Assembly: GCF_009660225.1 (NCBI RefSeq)
Contig: NZ_CP045920.1
Coordinates: 3,484,079-3,548,078 of the forward strand
DNA: 64,000 nt
Reading direction: 5' to 3'
Source: Pseudactinotalea sp. HY158
Lineage (GTDB): Bacteria; Actinomycetota; Actinomycetes; Actinomycetales; Beutenbergiaceae
Shown here: positions 8,771-17,570 of the stretch, piece after piece
Numbering within the stretch: the stretch's first letter is position 1
How the letters are laid out: the number at the start of each line of letters is the position of its first letter
The notes under the pieces: generated by a model
Seen by the model: the letters and a program-made list of their open reading frames with translations, nothing else
Database searches by the model: none
What the model was told of the DNA's origin: nothing
Position numbers and translations under genes: made by a program

Positions 8771-8809
8771 CCGGGTCGAGACTCCGGGTCGAGACTCCGG
8801 GTCGAGACT
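8771..8809. repeat. 13-bp tandem repeat, three copies
   Basis: CCGGGTCGAGACT is repeated three times head to tail, flanked on both sides by GGGCATGG. It lies between convergent genes just before the shared hairpin terminator. Confidence 0.85.
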
Positions 8810-8820
8810 CCGGGCATGGC

Positions 8821-8856
8821 GACGGGGTGGCAGCGGCGCTCCGCTGCCACCCCGTC
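8821..8856. terminator. Bidirectional hairpin terminator between convergent genes
   Basis: A perfect 16-bp inverted repeat with a 4-nt loop (GACGGGGTGGCAGCGG / CCGCTGCCACCCCGTC, loop CGCT). It sits 94 bp after the transglutaminase-fold gene and 59 bp after the end of the cupredoxin gene on the opposite strand, so it can serve both. Confidence 0.75.
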
Positions 8857-8915
8857 GTCACGGCCCGCTCAGGGCGATTCAGGTGAGCCAGGGTGAGCCC
8901 GGGTGAGCCAGGGGC

Positions 8916-10760
8916 CTAGCGGCCGATCTGCGAGCGGGCGGCGGCCCGCAGGATCGCACCGACCTCCCGCTGGGTGAGGATCCCGTCGTCGGCGAGCGGC
9001 CGAACGACGTCACCGACATGACGCACGAACTGGCCGTGGTTCTCATAGTCGCCGGCCTCGTCGATGAGATCGTTGATCGTGCACCCGTCGCCGAGGTCGG
9101 CGTTGGCCACCCCGGTGTCGATGCCGTCGATCGTCACGGTCGCGCGGCCGTCCGGGCAGTCGCCGGGCTCGCCCTCCTGGACGATGGTGAAGGAGACGCC
9201 GCCCTCGGCGGTGTTGCCCGCGACGTCCGTGGCCCGGTAGTCCACCGTGTGCCCGCCGACCTCGGTGACCGCCACCGGCCCGTCATAGGCGACGAACTCC
9301 CCGCCGTCGAGGCTGTACTCGACCACGTCGACCCCGGAGCCCGCGTCCGTGGCCGTGACGGCCACCTCGACCGAACCGACGTAATCGCCGTCGTCGTTCC
9401 GCTCACCGGCCACCTCGGCACCGACCTCCGGAGCGGTCGTGTCCGGGTCCGGCCCGGCCTCCTCGACGATCGTGAACGAGACGCCGCCCTCGGCGGTGTT
9501 GCCCGCGAGGTCCGTGGCCCGGTAGTCCACCGTGTGCCCGCCGACCTCGGCGACCGCCACCGGCCCGTCATACGCGAGGAACTCCCCGCCGTCGAGGCTG
9601 TACTCGACCACGTCGACCCCCGAGCCCGCGTCCGTGGCCGTGATGGCCACCTCGACCGAACCGACGTAATCGCCGTCGTCGTTCCGTTCACCGGCCACCT
9701 CGGCACCGACCTCCGGAGCGGTCGTGTCCGGGTCCGGCCCGGCCTCCTCGACGATCGTGAACGAGACGCTGCCCTCGGCGGTGTTGCCCGCGACGTCCGT
9801 GGCCCGGTAGTCCACCGTGTGCCCGCCGACCTCGGCGACGACGACCGCCATGTGGTAGTGCGTGTATTCGCCGCCGTCGAGGCTGTACTCGATCGCCGCG
9901 ACCCCGGAGTCCGCGTCCGTGGCCGTGATGGCCACCTCGGCCGAGCCGACGTAATCGCCGTCGTCGTCCTGCTCACCGGTCACCGCCGCGGCGACCTCCG
10001 GAGCGGTCGTGTCCGGGTCGGCGTCCTCGACGATCGCGAAGGAGACGCTGCCCTCGGCGGTGTTGCCCGCGACGTCCGTGGCCCGATAGTCCACCGTGTG
10101 CCCGCCGATCTCGGTGACCGCCACCGGTCCGTCGTAGGCGAGGAACTCCCCGCCGTCGAGGCTGTACTCGACCGCGTCGACCCCCGAGCCCGCATCCGTG
10201 GCCGTGATGGCCACCTCGGCCGAGCCGAGGTAGTCGCCGTCGTCGTCCTGCTGACCGGTCACCGCCGCGGCGACCTCCGGAGCGGTCGTGTCCGGGTCCG
10301 GGTCGCCTCCGTCGGCGGTGACGACGAGCTCCCCCACCATCATGCCGTGGCCCGGGATCACGCAGTGATATCGGTACGTCCCCGGGGTGAGCGTGATCTC
10401 CGCCTCGTAGTAGCCGCCATTCTCGTCATAGGGATTGGCGGTGATGTTCAGGTCGACGTCGTGGTTGTAGCCGGGCGTGGTCGTGTCGAAGGTCAACGTG
10501 TGCGGCATCCCGGTGGTGTTCCCCGCCGCCCGGCTGTTGTCGAAGATGACCGTGGCGGTGCCGGCGACCGCCGTGGCGGGTGCGGAGAGGTACTGCGTCA
10601 CGCTGTTGCCCGCGGTCCAGGTGAGGACCTGCTGCTGAGCGGTCGCGGCCGTGGGCACGATGAACAGGCCGATCATCGCACTCAGGAGGCCGATGACGAG
10701 TCGCCGAAGCACTCCCCAGCTCCTGGCCCGGGGACGGAAAGAGGTCACGTGGTGGAACAT
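8916..10760 (-). CDS. Secreted cupredoxin with four Ig-like repeats and C-terminal shared module
   Basis: 614 aa. A signal peptide (residues ~16-42, ending TAATAQQ) is followed by a plastocyanin/azurin-like cupredoxin (~43-150) with type 1 copper ligands: H87 (MPHTL), C133 and H138 (YHCVIPGHGMM), and M140 or M141. Four nearly identical ~88-residue Ig-like repeats follow (TTAPEV...SGVDAVEYSLDGGEF...GGHTVDYRATDVAGNTAEG), the OmpL47-type fold. The last ~75 residues (CTINDLIDEAG, NHGQFVRHVGDVVR, AARSQIG) match a module inside the upstream 1334-aa protein. AAAGGTG lies 10 nt before ATG 10760. It is the last gene of the multicopper oxidase operon; an electron-transfer role is inferred. Confidence 0.85.
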   Translation of the reverse strand: MFHHVTSFRPRARSWGVLRRLVIGLLSAMIGLFIVPTAATAQQQVLTWTAGNSVTQYLSAPATAVAGTATVIFDNSRAAGNTTGMPHTLTFDTTTPGYNHDVDLNITANPYDENGGYYEAEITLTPGTYRYHCVIPGHGMMVGELVVTADGGDPDPDTTAPEVAAAVTGQQDDDGDYLGSAEVAITATDAGSGVDAVEYSLDGGEFLAYDGPVAVTEIGGHTVDYRATDVAGNTAEGSVSFAIVEDADPDTTAPEVAAAVTGEQDDDGDYVGSAEVAITATDADSGVAAIEYSLDGGEYTHYHMAVVVAEVGGHTVDYRATDVAGNTAEGSVSFTIVEEAGPDPDTTAPEVGAEVAGERNDDGDYVGSVEVAITATDAGSGVDVVEYSLDGGEFLAYDGPVAVAEVGGHTVDYRATDLAGNTAEGGVSFTIVEEAGPDPDTTAPEVGAEVAGERNDDGDYVGSVEVAVTATDAGSGVDVVEYSLDGGEFVAYDGPVAVTEVGGHTVDYRATDVAGNTAEGGVSFTIVQEGEPGDCPDGRATVTIDGIDTGVANADLGDGCTINDLIDEAGDYENHGQFVRHVGDVVRPLADDGILTQREVGAILRAAARSQIGR

Positions 10761-10872
10761 GAGAGCGGTGCACCTTTCAGATTGCGGCGTGCTCAGAGGC
10801 AGGGGGCCGGTGCGGCGACAGTTGCTGCGCGCCGCACCGGCCCGAGATGGCGCCCCGGCGTGGGGCGATGAC

Positions 10873-13800
10873 CTAGGACAGGTCCTGTACGCGGATGTTG
10901 CGGAACTCCATCCGGTCGCTGTTGCTGTGGTTCTGCAGCCCGATGAAGCCACGCTCGAACTGGCGCAGATCCGTGGGCGGGTCACCGGCGCGCGAGGACT
11001 CCTTGCCCGGAGCGTTCTCGAACTCGTTGATCACCACCCCGTTCCGAACGATCGTGTAGTGCTGGTCCACGACGCGGATCTCGTAGTCGTTCCACACGCC
11101 CTTCTCGGTCAGACCGGCGTCCTCCCGCGCGACGGGCTCGAAGTTGTACACCGATCCCGTCTTCTGCGGTTCCCCGGTCGGTCCGTCGTAGAGCTGGATC
11201 TCGTGGCCACAGCTGATGGCCACCCAGGCCTGGGACTGCCCCCGACCGCATTCGGGCTGGTCCTGCGCGGTCGGATCGGGGAAGCGCACGAACACCCCGC
11301 TGTTGGCGTAGGTCGTGCCCTCGGAGACGTCTCGGAACTGCAGCTTGAGCGAGAAGTCCTCGAACTCCTCCGCCTCGTACCAGAGCATCCCCAGGCCGCC
11401 CTGTGACAGCAGCGATCCGCCCGGGAGCAGCTCGAAGTGGCCGCCCGGTGCCTGCCGCCAGCCGTCGAGCGAGGCCGAGGTCCCGTCGAAGAGCCAGCGG
11501 TAGCCGGCGTCGCCGGGGGTGCCGACGTCGGAGCGGGCGGCGCCGTTGGTCAGCCGGCCGATGTCGCGGCCGCTGATCACGTCGTTGTCCCGCAGCTGCC
11601 GGATCACGTCGTTGACGTGGCGGATGAACGCCCCGTGGTTGTCCCATTCGCCCTCGTCGTCGATGAGGTCGGCGATGGTGCAGCCGCCGAGGTCCGTGTT
11701 CGTCACGCCCGTGTCCTCGTCGCCGATCCACACCGTGTCCCGCGAGTCGGGCACGGCGCACTCGATCACGGCGTCCGTCCCGACGGTCTCGACGGTCCCG
11801 TCCGCATAGGTCACGGTGAGGGTGGCCTCGTAGGAGTCGACTCGGTCGTAGGTGTGGCGCGGGTCGGCCTCGGTCGAGGTGGTGCCGTCGCCGAAGTCCC
11901 ATTCCCAGGCCACGCCGCCGGAGCGGGATCCGTTGAACTGCACCGTGAGGGGGCTGCTCTGGATGCTCGTGGCCGTCGCCGCGGGCGCCGGGGTCGCCGG
12001 GCCGCCCGTGTAGACGATGCGGATGAGCTTCTGGTTCTGGTGCAGGGTGAAGAATCCGCTGCCGTAGTCGAGCATGTACAGGGCACCGTCCGGCCCGAAC
12101 TCGGCGTCCATCCAGCTCTGCAGCTGGTTGTCGCCTCCGCCGGCGCGGATGATCTGGCGCAGGTCCTCGGCGAAGACCGGCGGTGCGGCCTCGTCGACCG
12201 CGTCCGGGTCGACCGTGATCGCCATGCGGTTGTTCGGGTTGGACTGGTCGCCGATGAGCCACTTGCCCTCCCAGTACTCGGGCCAGGCGATGTCGCTGCC
12301 GGAGTCCACCTGCGAGGACCGGTAGGTCGGGCCGGACATGACGGCCTGGCCCCCACCACGCAGGTAGGGCTCGCTGTAGGTGGCCTCGTCCTCCTCGTAG
12401 CTGGGGATGCCGTTCTCGTCCCGGGGGAAGTCCGGGCCGCCCCCGCTCGGGGAGTACCAGATCATGTTGTCGCGCGCGTCGGGGATGTCGACGAGGCCGG
12501 TGTTGCGGGGCGAGTTGTTCTCGAGGTCGTCGCAGTCGTACCAGTCGGTCAGGATGCTCGCGTCCTCGTTGCTGCGGTCGCGGTACGGCTGACGATTGCC
12601 CATGCAGTAGGGCCATCCCTGGTTTCCTGCCGAGGTGATGATCGTCGCCGTCTCGTACTTCGCGGGTCCCAGTTCCGGATCCGGCAGGAAGGCGTCGGGT
12701 CCGACCCAGGCCGCCGTGAGCCAGTCGGTGTCCGCGTCGATCTGGATGCGGGAGGGATTGCGCACACCCATGACGTAGATCTCGGCGCGGGCCTTGTCGC
12801 CCCCGCCCTCCTCGCCCGTGAACAGGTTGCCCTCGGGGATCGTGTACGTGCCGTCCTCCTCGGGGTGGATCCGCAGGATCTTCCCGTTGAGGTTGTTCGT
12901 GTTGCCGGCGGTGCGGCGGGCGTCCTGGAAGGAGATGCCGGCGTACTCCTGGGTCCAGTTGTTGCCCGAGTAGCCGCTCGAGCCCTGGGAGGAGTTGTTG
13001 TCCCCCGTGGAGACGTACAGGTTGCCGTCGTCGTCGAACGCCATGCCGCCGCCCGCGTGGCAGCAGCTGTGGATCTGCGTCTGCCATTCGAGCAGGTCCA
13101 CCCGGGTGTCCTGGTCGATTGTCACGTTCTCACGGTCGTAGGTGAACCGCGAGACGGTCCGCATTCCGGTGCGGTTCTCGGTGTCGATCGAGTCGTAGGG
13201 CATCCAGTAGACGTAGAGCCAGTCGTTCTCCGCGAAGTCCGGGTCGGGTTCGATCCCGAACAGACCCTCCTCGGTCTTGACGAGCTCGCCCCCGCTGCCG
13301 CGGTTGCCGAACACGTCGAGCACCGTGAGCAGCGTGGCCTCGCCCGTGTCCGGGTCCCATTGGTGGATGGTTCCACAGCCGAGGCCCACGTTCTCCGCGT
13401 CCCAGGACGGGATCGCCCCCGTGGCGCAGGCGCCGCGGCCGACGTAGAAGACCGTGCCGTCGTCCGTCGTGACGAGGCCGTGGGGCTCACCGATCTGGTC
13501 GAGCTCGCCCGGGCTGTTCTGCGTCGTCAGTCGCTCGATCTCGTAGTTCGAGCCGATGGTCGCCTGGCAGTCGGCGCGGACGATCCCGGTCGACCACTGG
13601 ATGGCACCGAGCAGGTGGCTGCGGAAGCCGTCCTCGGAGTAGCTCTCCGCCGTGCCGCCCATCCCCGTGTAGAAGGACCGGCCGCCGTCGTAGTCGCGGC
13701 ACCAGGAGATCGGGTGGAACGCGCCGTTGGCGGTGTCGCCGGCGTCGTAGTCCCATTCCTGCACCTGGGCGATCGTGTGCACCCGGCCGATCGGGTTCGT

Positions 13801-14877
13801 CTCCCAGTTGTACCACTTGTCGGAACGGGTCCAGTTGAGGGGAAGGCCCTCGTTGGCCACGTGCAGGCGGTCGACGACGTTGACCGTCGCCTCCTGGGTG
13901 GGCACCTCGACGTCGGGCGGGTTGACGGCCTCCTCGGTGAACAGGAGCCAGTCGGCGAGCTGGGTCGCCGACTCCCCGCCGTTCTCGCGCACCTCGAGCT
14001 GGAAGTACTGGTATTCCGTGCTGTTGTCGATCTCGTAGCTCTTGCGCAGGAAGCGTTGGGAGAAGTCGTCGCTGCGGGTGTCGAGGTCGGTCCAGCTCTC
14101 ACCGTCGGTGGAGCCGCGCACCGTCCAGGCCCCCGGGTCGCGACCGGGGAAGTCGTTGGCGGAGACCATCGCATACTCGGTGATGACGGCGGGCTCGACG
14201 AGCTCGTAGGTGACGGTCGCGACGTCGTCGAACGCGAGCCACTTGGTGTTCTCGTCCCCGTCGGTGAGGTTCGCGGCGGTCTCCCGCGGCGGGTTCTCGC
14301 CGGTGGCCGTGACGTCGGCGACCTCCTCCGGGGTCGGCCGGATGCCCGCGGGGCGGGCACCGACGAGGCCGGTGAACCACTGCGAGCTCTCCTGGGCCTT
14401 GGCGGCGTCGCGGATGCCGAGGAAGCCGCCGCCGTCGTTGATGAACTCCTCCAGCGCGCCCTCCTGGTCGCCGTCGAGTTCGCTGCCCACGGCCGAGAGG
14501 AAGACGACGCCGCGGTAGCCGTCGAGGTTCTCGTCGGTGAAGTCCGCCGGGTCGCTCGTGGAGGTCACGGAGAAGCCGTTCGCGGCACCGAGCTCGGCGA
14601 TCGTGTTCGCCGCTTCGAGGACGGGGTCGTCCTGCTCGGCGGGGTCCCCGTGGAAGACGAGGACCTCGACGTCACCGGTCGGCGTCGCCTCCTCGTTCGC
14701 GGTGACGACGGCGTCGCCGGACCGGGCCGCCTCGGCCTGACCGGGCGGGCCGGCGATGGCGGGGGCGACGTTCATGGTGGCCATGAGCGCGGCGCTCGCG
14801 GTGAATATGCCGGCCTGCTTGAGCCGGCGGGCTCGGCCAGCAGGGCTGCTGGCGGGTGGTCGTGGTGTCGTGCTCAC
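10873..14877 (-). CDS. Secreted ThuA / discoidin / sugar dehydrogenase / PKD / DUF1080 multidomain protein
   Basis: 1334 aa. Order: signal peptide (~1-42); first half of a ThuA domain (~70-180, VEVLVFHGDP ... GGGFLGIRDAA); a discoidin/F5-8C-like domain (~185-315, NLTDGDENTKWLAF); second half of ThuA (~328-432, DKWYNWETNP, GGRSFYTGMGG); a glucose/sorbosone-dehydrogenase beta-propeller (~445-960, HSCCHAGGGMAFDDDGNLYV); a PKD domain (~965-1035, WEWDFGDGTTS); the shared NHG module (~1045-1120); and a C-terminal DUF1080/3-keto-disaccharide-hydrolase jelly roll (~1125-1334). GTG 14877 is preferred over ATG 14901 because AAAGGGGGAG sits directly before it. It is the middle gene of an operon between multicopper oxidase and cupredoxin. 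Extracellular oxidation and processing of a glycan is inferred. Confidence 0.88.
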   Translation of the reverse strand: MSTTPRPPASSPAGRARRLKQAGIFTASAALMATMNVAPAIAGPPGQAEAARSGDAVVTANEEATPTGDVEVLVFHGDPAEQDDPVLEAANTIAELGAANGFSVTSTSDPADFTDENLDGYRGVVFLSAVGSELDGDQEGALEEFINDGGGFLGIRDAAKAQESSQWFTGLVGARPAGIRPTPEEVADVTATGENPPRETAANLTDGDENTKWLAFDDVATVTYELVEPAVITEYAMVSANDFPGRDPGAWTVRGSTDGESWTDLDTRSDDFSQRFLRKSYEIDNSTEYQYFQLEVRENGGESATQLADWLLFTEEAVNPPDVEVPTQEATVNVVDRLHVANEGLPLNWTRSDKWYNWETNPIGRVHTIAQVQEWDYDAGDTANGAFHPISWCRDYDGGRSFYTGMGGTAESYSEDGFRSHLLGAIQWSTGIVRADCQATIGSNYEIERLTTQNSPGELDQIGEPHGLVTTDDGTVFYVGRGACATGAIPSWDAENVGLGCGTIHQWDPDTGEATLLTVLDVFGNRGSGGELVKTEEGLFGIEPDPDFAENDWLYVYWMPYDSIDTENRTGMRTVSRFTYDRENVTIDQDTRVDLLEWQTQIHSCCHAGGGMAFDDDGNLYVSTGDNNSSQGSSGYSGNNWTQEYAGISFQDARRTAGNTNNLNGKILRIHPEEDGTYTIPEGNLFTGEEGGGDKARAEIYVMGVRNPSRIQIDADTDWLTAAWVGPDAFLPDPELGPAKYETATIITSAGNQGWPYCMGNRQPYRDRSNEDASILTDWYDCDDLENNSPRNTGLVDIPDARDNMIWYSPSGGGPDFPRDENGIPSYEEDEATYSEPYLRGGGQAVMSGPTYRSSQVDSGSDIAWPEYWEGKWLIGDQSNPNNRMAITVDPDAVDEAAPPVFAEDLRQIIRAGGGDNQLQSWMDAEFGPDGALYMLDYGSGFFTLHQNQKLIRIVYTGGPATPAPAATATSIQSSPLTVQFNGSRSGGVAWEWDFGDGTTSTEADPRHTYDRVDSYEATLTVTYADGTVETVGTDAVIECAVPDSRDTVWIGDEDTGVTNTDLGGCTIADLIDDEGEWDNHGAFIRHVNDVIRQLRDNDVISGRDIGRLTNGAARSDVGTPGDAGYRWLFDGTSASLDGWRQAPGGHFELLPGGSLLSQGGLGMLWYEAEEFEDFSLKLQFRDVSEGTTYANSGVFVRFPDPTAQDQPECGRGQSQAWVAISCGHEIQLYDGPTGEPQKTGSVYNFEPVAREDAGLTEKGVWNDYEIRVVDQHYTIVRNGVVINEFENAPGKESSRAGDPPTDLRQFERGFIGLQNHSNSDRMEFRNIRVQDLS

Positions 14878-14931
14878 TTCTCCCCCTTTGGAGTAGGTCA
14901 TCGCCGGCCGGGTGGCCGGAGGCCGAGCTCG

Positions 14932-15939
14932 TCAGTTGCCGTGGCCCCCCTCGTGTTCGTGGAATCGGTCGATGGCGGCCTGGGCGCCCGCGGGCATGCT
15001 TCCGTCCTCGTTGCGCACGAGGAAGACCCCGGCCATCCCGCCGTCGGAATGGAACTGGACGTGGCAGTGGTACATCCACGCGCCGGCTCCGACGCCCTCG
15101 CCGGCCACGACCTGGAATCCGAAGGACGAGCCGGGGTTGAGGTCCTTGTTGTCGATGACCTCGCTCGAGTCCCGCGGGCCCTCGAGATATCCCGTGCGGG
15201 TATTCGCCCACCGGTGGGCGTGCAGGTGGAACGTGTGGAACATGTCGCCGTGGCCGATGCAGATGAACTCGACCGTCTCGCCGAGGCGCGCCTCGAACAT
15301 CGGGGTGTGCGGCGCCGACGCGTTGTTGATGAGCATGCCGTTGAACACGACCGTGAACTGCCGGTCGGGCAGGACGTCCCCGCGCCGGCGCACGATGAGC
15401 GCGCCGTAGAGTCCCGCCTGCAGGCCTCCCGTGCCGTGCGGGGTGCCCATTGCGTGGTCGTGATAATGCCAGTAGCCCGCGCTGCCGGGGCGGCTCACCC
15501 GGCCCATCGACGTCTCGGTGGTGGTCCGCCAGACGTAGGTGCGGGTCTCGCCGGGCCCGTTGAAGGAGTCGTTGAACGGGGAGCCGTCCGACGTGGTCTC
15601 GTACAGCACGCCGTGCGGATGGATCGAGAGCGACCGGTCGGTCGTGTTGACCAGCGTGATCTCCATCGTGTCGCCCTCGTACATCTCGAGCACGGGGCCG
15701 GGGATCGTCGCCTCCCCGGGCGCCAGGCCGTAGCCGACCCGACCATCGCCCAGGTCCTCCGCGTACATCGTGATCCGGTGGGTCTCGCCGGCGCCGCGGC
15801 CGCCCGGTGCGCCGAGGGCCGACGTCCCGGTCAGCGCCACCGCCGCGGGGGTGAGCACTGCCGCCGCGGCCCCGGCCAGCATCGTCCGGCGAGGCAATCC
15901 GCCCGGGAGGGGGCGTGGACTCGCGCTGTCTTCGGTCAT
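14932..15939 (-). CDS. Two-domain multicopper oxidase, Tat-exported
   Basis: 335 aa, the size of two-domain laccases or copper nitrite reductase-like oxidases. The N-terminus has a Tat signal (LPRRTMLAGAAAAVLTPAA). Copper motifs are complete: H107-P-H109, H158-x-H160 in WHYHDH, H235/H238/H240 in HTFHLHAH, and H291-C292-H293 ... H297 in HCHVQFH. The enzyme should oxidise a substrate or redox protein and reduce O2 outside the membrane; the physiological donor is unknown. ATG 15939 has GGAG 8 nt upstream. It is first in a three-gene minus-strand operon; the next gene starts 54 bp after its stop. A strong promoter lies ~150 bp upstream. Confidence 0.9.
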   Translation of the reverse strand: MTEDSASPRPLPGGLPRRTMLAGAAAAVLTPAAVALTGTSALGAPGGRGAGETHRITMYAEDLGDGRVGYGLAPGEATIPGPVLEMYEGDTMEITLVNTTDRSLSIHPHGVLYETTSDGSPFNDSFNGPGETRTYVWRTTTETSMGRVSRPGSAGYWHYHDHAMGTPHGTGGLQAGLYGALIVRRRGDVLPDRQFTVVFNGMLINNASAPHTPMFEARLGETVEFICIGHGDMFHTFHLHAHRWANTRTGYLEGPRDSSEVIDNKDLNPGSSFGFQVVAGEGVGAGAWMYHCHVQFHSDGGMAGVFLVRNEDGSMPAGAQAAIDRFHEHEGGHGN

Positions 15940-16460
15940 GGTTCTCCGTCCGGCTTGCACACCAGAACTCCCCACGCCTGACGCGCTCCCGCCTGCGGCG
16001 CCGCTGAGGACGACGTCGGCACGGCTCACTCGGCTCAGAGGCATCGGCGCGTGAGCGTGTGAGGGGGTTCACTGATTGGTCGCTACGTTAGACACACTTC
16101 TGAGATCGGTCAAGCAAAACCCAACAAATATACGAAGGTATCTAAGCCTCGAGCCATCCGAACACGGGAATCACTCCTTCGTCTTCTGTTCGCTGTTATA
16201 CCGAAAGGGCTTGATGTTTTTCGTAATAGGCGCTTGACTCTCTCCCGGGGGTTGCCCTGACAGAGTCGTCGTCCATGGAAGAAGTCGCAGATGCGAGCAG
16301 CGAGCGTGCGCACGATGCGCATGGCGCGCACGGTGCGCATCGGTCCGGCGCAGCTCGTCGATGAGCGGCCTCGTGCACGGCGGCACCCCCCGTCCGCCCC
16401 CAGCGCGCGCGTGATCGACGGTGCGCGTCCGGGCATTCCGCCTCGACACAAGGAGTAGAC
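15940..16460. other. AT-rich divergent intergenic region
   Basis: 521 bp between the multicopper oxidase and a divergent secreted protein. Bases ~16075-16245 are far richer in A/T than the rest of the window and hold the oxidase promoter. Possible elements for the rightward gene include TATACC near 16197 and TTGACT at 16234-16239, without a convincing pair. Bases 16300-16345 contain several GTGCGCAC/ATGCGCAT-like short palindromes. No gene is seen. Confidence 0.5.
16085..16113 (-). promoter_or_regulatory. Promoter of the multicopper oxidase operon
   Basis: On the minus strand TTGACC (16113-16108) and TAACGT (16090-16085) are separated by exactly 17 nt, the best sigma-70-type match in the window. 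Transcription would start near 16078, giving a ~140-nt leader before ATG 15939. Confidence 0.65.
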
Positions 16461-17453
16461 ATGAAGAAGAGACTGACCACGGTGCTCATCGGAGGAATGG
16501 CGATCGCCGGGTTCGGCGCCGTCGGGCCCGCGCCCGCCCAGGCCGCGCTCACCACCCACTGCGTGGGCGAGGCCGACGGGGTGACCGTCCCCGGCGACCT
16601 GCTCATTCCCCGCGGGAAGGCGTGCTCGCTGACCGACATCACCGTCACGGGTGACGTGCGCGTCGCCGCCGGTGCCGACCTCGTCGCCGACGGCCTCACC
16701 GTCGAGGGCAGGATCGTCGTGCAGAGCGACGGCTACCTCGACCTGACGGGATCCACGGTGGCGGGCAATGTGGTCAACCGCGGATCGTTCGGGGTCTACC
16801 TCGACGACACCGACGTGAGGGCCTACACGGCCACCGCGAACGTCAACCCCGACACGTTCCTGTGGACCGACGAGGCCGAGTTCTCCGGCCGCATCGCCGC
16901 CACCGGAGGTTCGTTCCTGCTGGAGAGCTCCACCGCCGATCGCGCCGTGCAGACCACGGACACGCAGTACACCGACATCATCGACTCCGTCGTGGGCGGC
17001 ACCCTGACGGTCACCGGCGCCGAGTTCGGGGCGATGGTCTGCGGCAGCGAGGTCGACCGCCACGCGACCTTCGCGAGCACGGGCGTGGGCGTCCAGCTCG
17101 GAGCCGGCGGCGCACTCGCCGACTGCGATCTCGGCCCGAGCGTCTGGGGCGGGAACGTGCTCGTCTCCGGCACGACCGGTGCCGTGCAGGTCTCGGACAA
17201 CATCATCCGGGGCAACCTCGACGGCACCGGAAACGACTCGGTCACCGCGAGCGACAACCGTGTGCGCGGCGACCTCAAGGGCCAGTTCGCCGAGCAGGCG
17301 GCCCGGCCCATGATGCGGATGCAGCTCGACGCGGCACCGACCCTCGAGCGCGGCGACGCCTCGGCCGAGCGGGACGCGCTCGAGCAGCTGCGTGACGACC
17401 GGCTCGGGATCGCGGAGCAGCTCGCCGAGGAGGCGGGCCCCGCGAATCTCTGA
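16461..17453 (+). CDS. Secreted beta-helix-like protein of unknown function
   Basis: 330 aa, not recognised as a named family. A clear signal peptide (MKKRLTTVLIGGMAIAGFGA ... PAQAA) is followed by ~250 residues of short, regularly spaced beta-strands rich in G, V, T, D and N (for example VTGDVRVAAGADLVADG, VTASDNRVRGDLKG). This resembles right-handed beta-helix or bactofilin-like polymer sequences. The C-terminal ~45 residues are charged and helical (ERDALEQLRDDRLGIAEQL). Three Cys lie in the mature part. ACAAGGAG 8 nt before the ATG is one of the strongest ribosome sites here. It is monocistronic, with a terminator 15 bp downstream. A surface or matrix role is only a guess. Confidence 0.75.
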   Translation: MKKRLTTVLIGGMAIAGFGAVGPAPAQAALTTHCVGEADGVTVPGDLLIPRGKACSLTDITVTGDVRVAAGADLVADGLTVEGRIVVQSDGYLDLTGSTVAGNVVNRGSFGVYLDDTDVRAYTATANVNPDTFLWTDEAEFSGRIAATGGSFLLESSTADRAVQTTDTQYTDIIDSVVGGTLTVTGAEFGAMVCGSEVDRHATFASTGVGVQLGAGGALADCDLGPSVWGGNVLVSGTTGAVQVSDNIIRGNLDGTGNDSVTASDNRVRGDLKGQFAEQAARPMMRMQLDAAPTLERGDASAERDALEQLRDDRLGIAEQLAEEAGPANL

Positions 17454-17467
17454 TTCGCCCACGCCGC

Positions 17468-17505
17468 ACGCGTAGCGCCGGGCGCCGCCGCCCGGCGCTA
17501 CGCGT
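17468..17505 (+). terminator. 17-bp hairpin terminator
   Basis: A perfect 17-bp inverted repeat (ACGCGTAGCGCCGGGCG / CGCCCGGCGCTACGCGT) with a 4-nt loop begins 15 bp after the secreted protein's stop. Its right arm belongs to a ~27-bp sequence (17487-17513) that is repeated directly at 17519-17545. Confidence 0.75.
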
Positions 17506-17570
17506 ACAGGTGAAGCTGCCGCCCGGCGCTACGCGTGCAGGTGAACACGGCCGGCCCAGTGAGCACAGTG

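Noticed and set aside
11437-15981. 1514-codon open frame on the plus strand
   Set aside because: It lies opposite the ThuA and multicopper oxidase genes; it has no domain-like segments and its composition follows from the codon bias of the real minus-strand genes.
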